Of a DNA stretch of 64,000 bases, positions 62,170 through 64,000 are shown in pieces. The DNA comes from Tsukamurella paurometabola DSM 20162. Its GTDB lineage: Bacteria; Actinomycetota; Actinomycetes; Mycobacteriales; Mycobacteriaceae. The notes below the pieces were generated by a model. The model saw nothing but the letters and a program-made list of their open reading frames with translations, had not been told where the DNA came from and did no database searches. The stretch's first letter is position 1. The number at the start of each line of letters is the position of its first letter. The position numbers and the translations under genes were made by a program. The stretch is taken from assembly GCF_000092225.1 (NCBI RefSeq), contig NC_014158.1, positions 3,658,001 through 3,722,000 of the forward strand, in the 5' to 3' direction.

Positions 62170-63393
62170 ATGAGCTCACCGATTCCCGCCGCGGCGCCCA
62201 CCGCGATGACGGGCCGCAGCGTCGCGCCGGACCTGGCCCGGGGTTTGATGTTGCTCCTGATCGCGGTGGCGAATGCACCGGCCTTCCTGTGGGGTGGGGC
62301 GCGGGGCTCGTTTGGCAACCACACCGCCGAGGGCTCCGTCGCCGACCGGGTGGCACAGACGGTGGCGATCATCGGCATCGACGGCCGCGTGTACCCGATG
62401 TTTGCGTTCCTGTTCGGCTACGGCATCGTCCAGCTCTACCGACGGCAGACGGTGGCGGGTGTCCCCCACACCGAGGCGCGCCGACTACTGCGCCGGCGAC
62501 ACTGGTGGATGGTCGCGTTCGGCTTCGTTCATGCCGCGCTGCTGTGGTACAGCGACATTCTCGGCGGCTACGGTCTGATCGGCCTGATTCTCGTGCGACT
62601 GTTCCTCGATCGCGCTGACCGCACCCTCCGGATATGGATCGGAGTGCTCGTCGCACTGCTGGCACTGCTCGCGGCCGGGCCTGCACTGGCCGCGATCGCG
62701 GCCGAGGGACCGGGACGGGGCGTGTCCGTGATCGACGAGTGGCCGCTCACCGCGAACGCCGAGCCCGACCTGCTGGCCGCTGCGTGGGCACGGATCGCGG
62801 CGTGGGCGGTCTACGGACTGCCGACCGCGCTGTTCGGCTTGATCATTCCGGTTTCGGTACTGCTCGGCATGCTGGCGGCGCGGCATCGTCTGCTGGATGA
62901 GCCTGCTCGCCACCTGCCGATGCTGCGCCGCGCGGCCGTCGTCGGCCTGGGCATCGGTTGGGGCAGCGGCCTGGTGGTGGCGCTGCAGAACGTGGGCGGC
63001 CTCGGAATCGATCGCGGCTACGACTTCGCCTTCGTCGAGGCCCACTCGGTGGGCGGCCTGTTCGGCGGAGTGGGTTACGTCGCGCTGTTCGGCCTGGCGG
63101 CAGCACATGTGGAGGCGAACGGCCGGCGCCGCGAGGCCGGCGTGCCGTGGGCCGTCCAAGCGGTCGGGAAGCGCTCGCTGAGTTTCTACCTGTTCCAGTC
63201 CGTGGTCTTCGCACCGCTGTTGTGCGCCTGGGGGTTCGGCCTCGGCCAGCATTTGAGCAGCTGGTCCGTGGCGCTGCTGGCGGTCGCTACCTGGCTGGTC
63301 TCAGTGGCACTGGCCGTTCGGCTCGAACGCGCGGGCGAGCACGGTCCGGCCGAACGGCTTCTGCGCCGGTTGTCCTACCCGCGGTCGACCTAA
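62170..63393 (+). CDS. DUF418 family membrane protein (YeiB-like)
   Basis: A 407-residue integral membrane protein with about ten helices. The N-terminal APDLARGLMLLLIAVANAPAFLWG and the C-terminal DUF418 region (WAVQAVGKRSLSFYLFQSVV) match the YeiB family, related to acyltransferase-3 membrane proteins, with unknown function. TACGTT (62158-62163) is 6 nt before the ATG, suggesting a leaderless mRNA. Its stop overlaps the next convergent gene. Confidence 0.85.
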   Translation: MSSPIPAAAPTAMTGRSVAPDLARGLMLLLIAVANAPAFLWGGARGSFGNHTAEGSVADRVAQTVAIIGIDGRVYPMFAFLFGYGIVQLYRRQTVAGVPHTEARRLLRRRHWWMVAFGFVHAALLWYSDILGGYGLIGLILVRLFLDRADRTLRIWIGVLVALLALLAAGPALAAIAAEGPGRGVSVIDEWPLTANAEPDLLAAAWARIAAWAVYGLPTALFGLIIPVSVLLGMLAARHRLLDEPARHLPMLRRAAVVGLGIGWGSGLVVALQNVGGLGIDRGYDFAFVEAHSVGGLFGGVGYVALFGLAAAHVEANGRRREAGVPWAVQAVGKRSLSFYLFQSVVFAPLLCAWGFGLGQHLSSWSVALLAVATWLVSVALAVRLERAGEHGPAERLLRRLSYPRST

Positions 63394-64000
63394 CCCGCGG
63401 ACAGCTCCTTCGACGGTTTCGGCGTGGCCGTGATCCCCTTCGCTGCGGCGGAATCCGCGGACGACAGGTACTCCAAGTGGAGGACCCGGCGGGTGATGCG
63501 CGGGGTGAAGGCCCTCCCTATGGCGGCGATGGCCCCGACCGGGGTGTCGACGTGGGTGGGGCGGCGACGCATGGCCCGCATGATGATCCGCGACGCCCGC
63601 TCCGGGCTGATCACGCTCGAGTCGTTCGCGTACGCCTCGGTGGGGGCGATCATCTCGGTACGCACCAGGGGCATGTGGACGTTGGTGAAGGTCACGTGCT
63701 CGGAGAGCGTCTCCGTGGCCGCGACATCGGTGAAAGCGTCGAGCGCGGCCTTGCTGGCGACGTAGGCCGAGAACCGCGGGCCGCGGGCGAGCACGCCGAT
63801 GCTGGAGACGTTGACGATGTGGCCGAAACCGCGGGCCCGCATGCTCGGCAGAACCGCCAGGATCATCCGCACCGCGCCGAAATAGTTGACGTCCATGGTG
63901 CGCTCGAAGTCGTGCATCCGGCCGGTGGAGGCCCGCACCGAGCGGCGGATCGAGCGGCCCGCGTTGTTGATGAGGTAGTCCACGTGGCCGTGATCCGACA
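63390..64000 (-). CDS. SDR-family oxidoreductase, 5' end cut by window
   Basis: The frame is open to the window end, so the N-terminal cofactor motif is missing. Visible parts are DYLINNAGRSIRRSV, NVSSIGVLARGPRFSAYVASKAALDAF (catalytic Ser, Tyr-x3-Lys) and a C-terminal helical tail. The text around DFERTMDVNYFGAVRMILAVLPSM closely resembles the SDR part of mycobacterial fatty acyl-CoA reductases (Acr type). It may be such an enzyme, or the C-terminal half of a longer one. Confidence 0.8.
   Translation of the reverse strand, partial: SDHGHVDYLINNAGRSIRRSVRASTGRMHDFERTMDVNYFGAVRMILAVLPSMRARGFGHIVNVSSIGVLARGPRFSAYVASKAALDAFTDVAATETLSEHVTFTNVHMPLVRTEMIAPTEAYANDSSVISPERASRIIMRAMRRRPTHVDTPVGAIAAIGRAFTPRITRRVLHLEYLSSADSAAAKGITATPKPSKELSAG

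Noticed and set aside
1-64000. CRISPR array, insertion sequences, prophage, tRNA or rRNA genes
   Set aside because: No regularly spaced repeats, transposase or integrase motifs, or tRNA/rRNA-like sequences were seen, and intergenic gaps are all under about 210 bp.

Overview
The window is about 64 kb of high-GC actinobacterial chromosome, densely packed with genes. Several features point to the mycolate-forming Mycobacteriales: an MspA-family porin, an LmeA-like (DUF2993) protein, a PapA-type acyltransferase, the sigK/rskA/ufaA1 locus, and many genes with a TANNNT -10 hexamer 6-8 nt before the start codon (leaderless mRNAs). The backbone matches the gene order I recall for M. tuberculosis Rv0803-Rv0817 (purL, Rv0807 SCP-like, purF, purM, DUF3073, ygfZ, pabC, nitrobindin-like, sseC, cysA2, lmeA), broken up by inserted modules. 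A Tsukamurella-like genus is my best guess, but the sequence does not prove it. I see no tRNA, rRNA, CRISPR array, insertion sequence or prophage.

Layout. 1-4.9 kb: lmeA-like end, a leaderless Cys-rich leader peptide, cysA2-sseC, ogt-alkB, an MspA porin and an unusual response regulator. 4.9-10.2 kb: a LacI-controlled sugar ABC transporter with two kinases (fructose/ribose type). 10.2-15.3 kb: a small membrane protein, a nitrobindin-like protein, a PapA-like acyltransferase, a lipase, a tiny ORF with a near-complete anti-16S Shine-Dalgarno, and a TetR/DUF899 pair. 15.3-21.1 kb: cydABCD (cytochrome bd), with cydA carrying an apparent frameshift. 21.2-34.2 kb: amino acid permease, pabC, ygfZ, MOSC, DUF3073, purM, purF and several small conserved or secreted proteins. 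34.2-39.8 kb: a SigK-type promoter followed by six overlapping genes (FAD oxidoreductase, DUF1365, UfaA1-like methyltransferase, DUF1295, sigK, rskA), a set associated with methyl-branched fatty acid synthesis. 39.8-45.7 kb: methyltransferase, diguanylate cyclase, permease, purL. 45.7-52.3 kb: cysD-cysNC (sulfate activation to PAPS), then a C4-dicarboxylate carrier with its two-component system. 52.3-56.3 kb: an IclR regulator divergent from a DUF1214-SDR-sulfotransferase operon. 56.3-64 kb: an SDR plus peptide-type ABC transporter operon, a DUF418 membrane protein and a partial SDR.

The most interesting inference is a link between two separated loci. The promoter of cysD-cysNC, which makes the sulfate donor PAPS, and the promoter of the sulfotransferase operon carry the same 18-bp inverted repeat (TGGTYCA-TATT-TGRACCA). 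Each also has a KstR-like AAC-N2-GTT palindrome upstream in the same order. This suggests co-regulation of sulfate-donor supply with a PAPS-using enzyme, possibly by the adjacent IclR protein together with a sterol-responsive TetR repressor.
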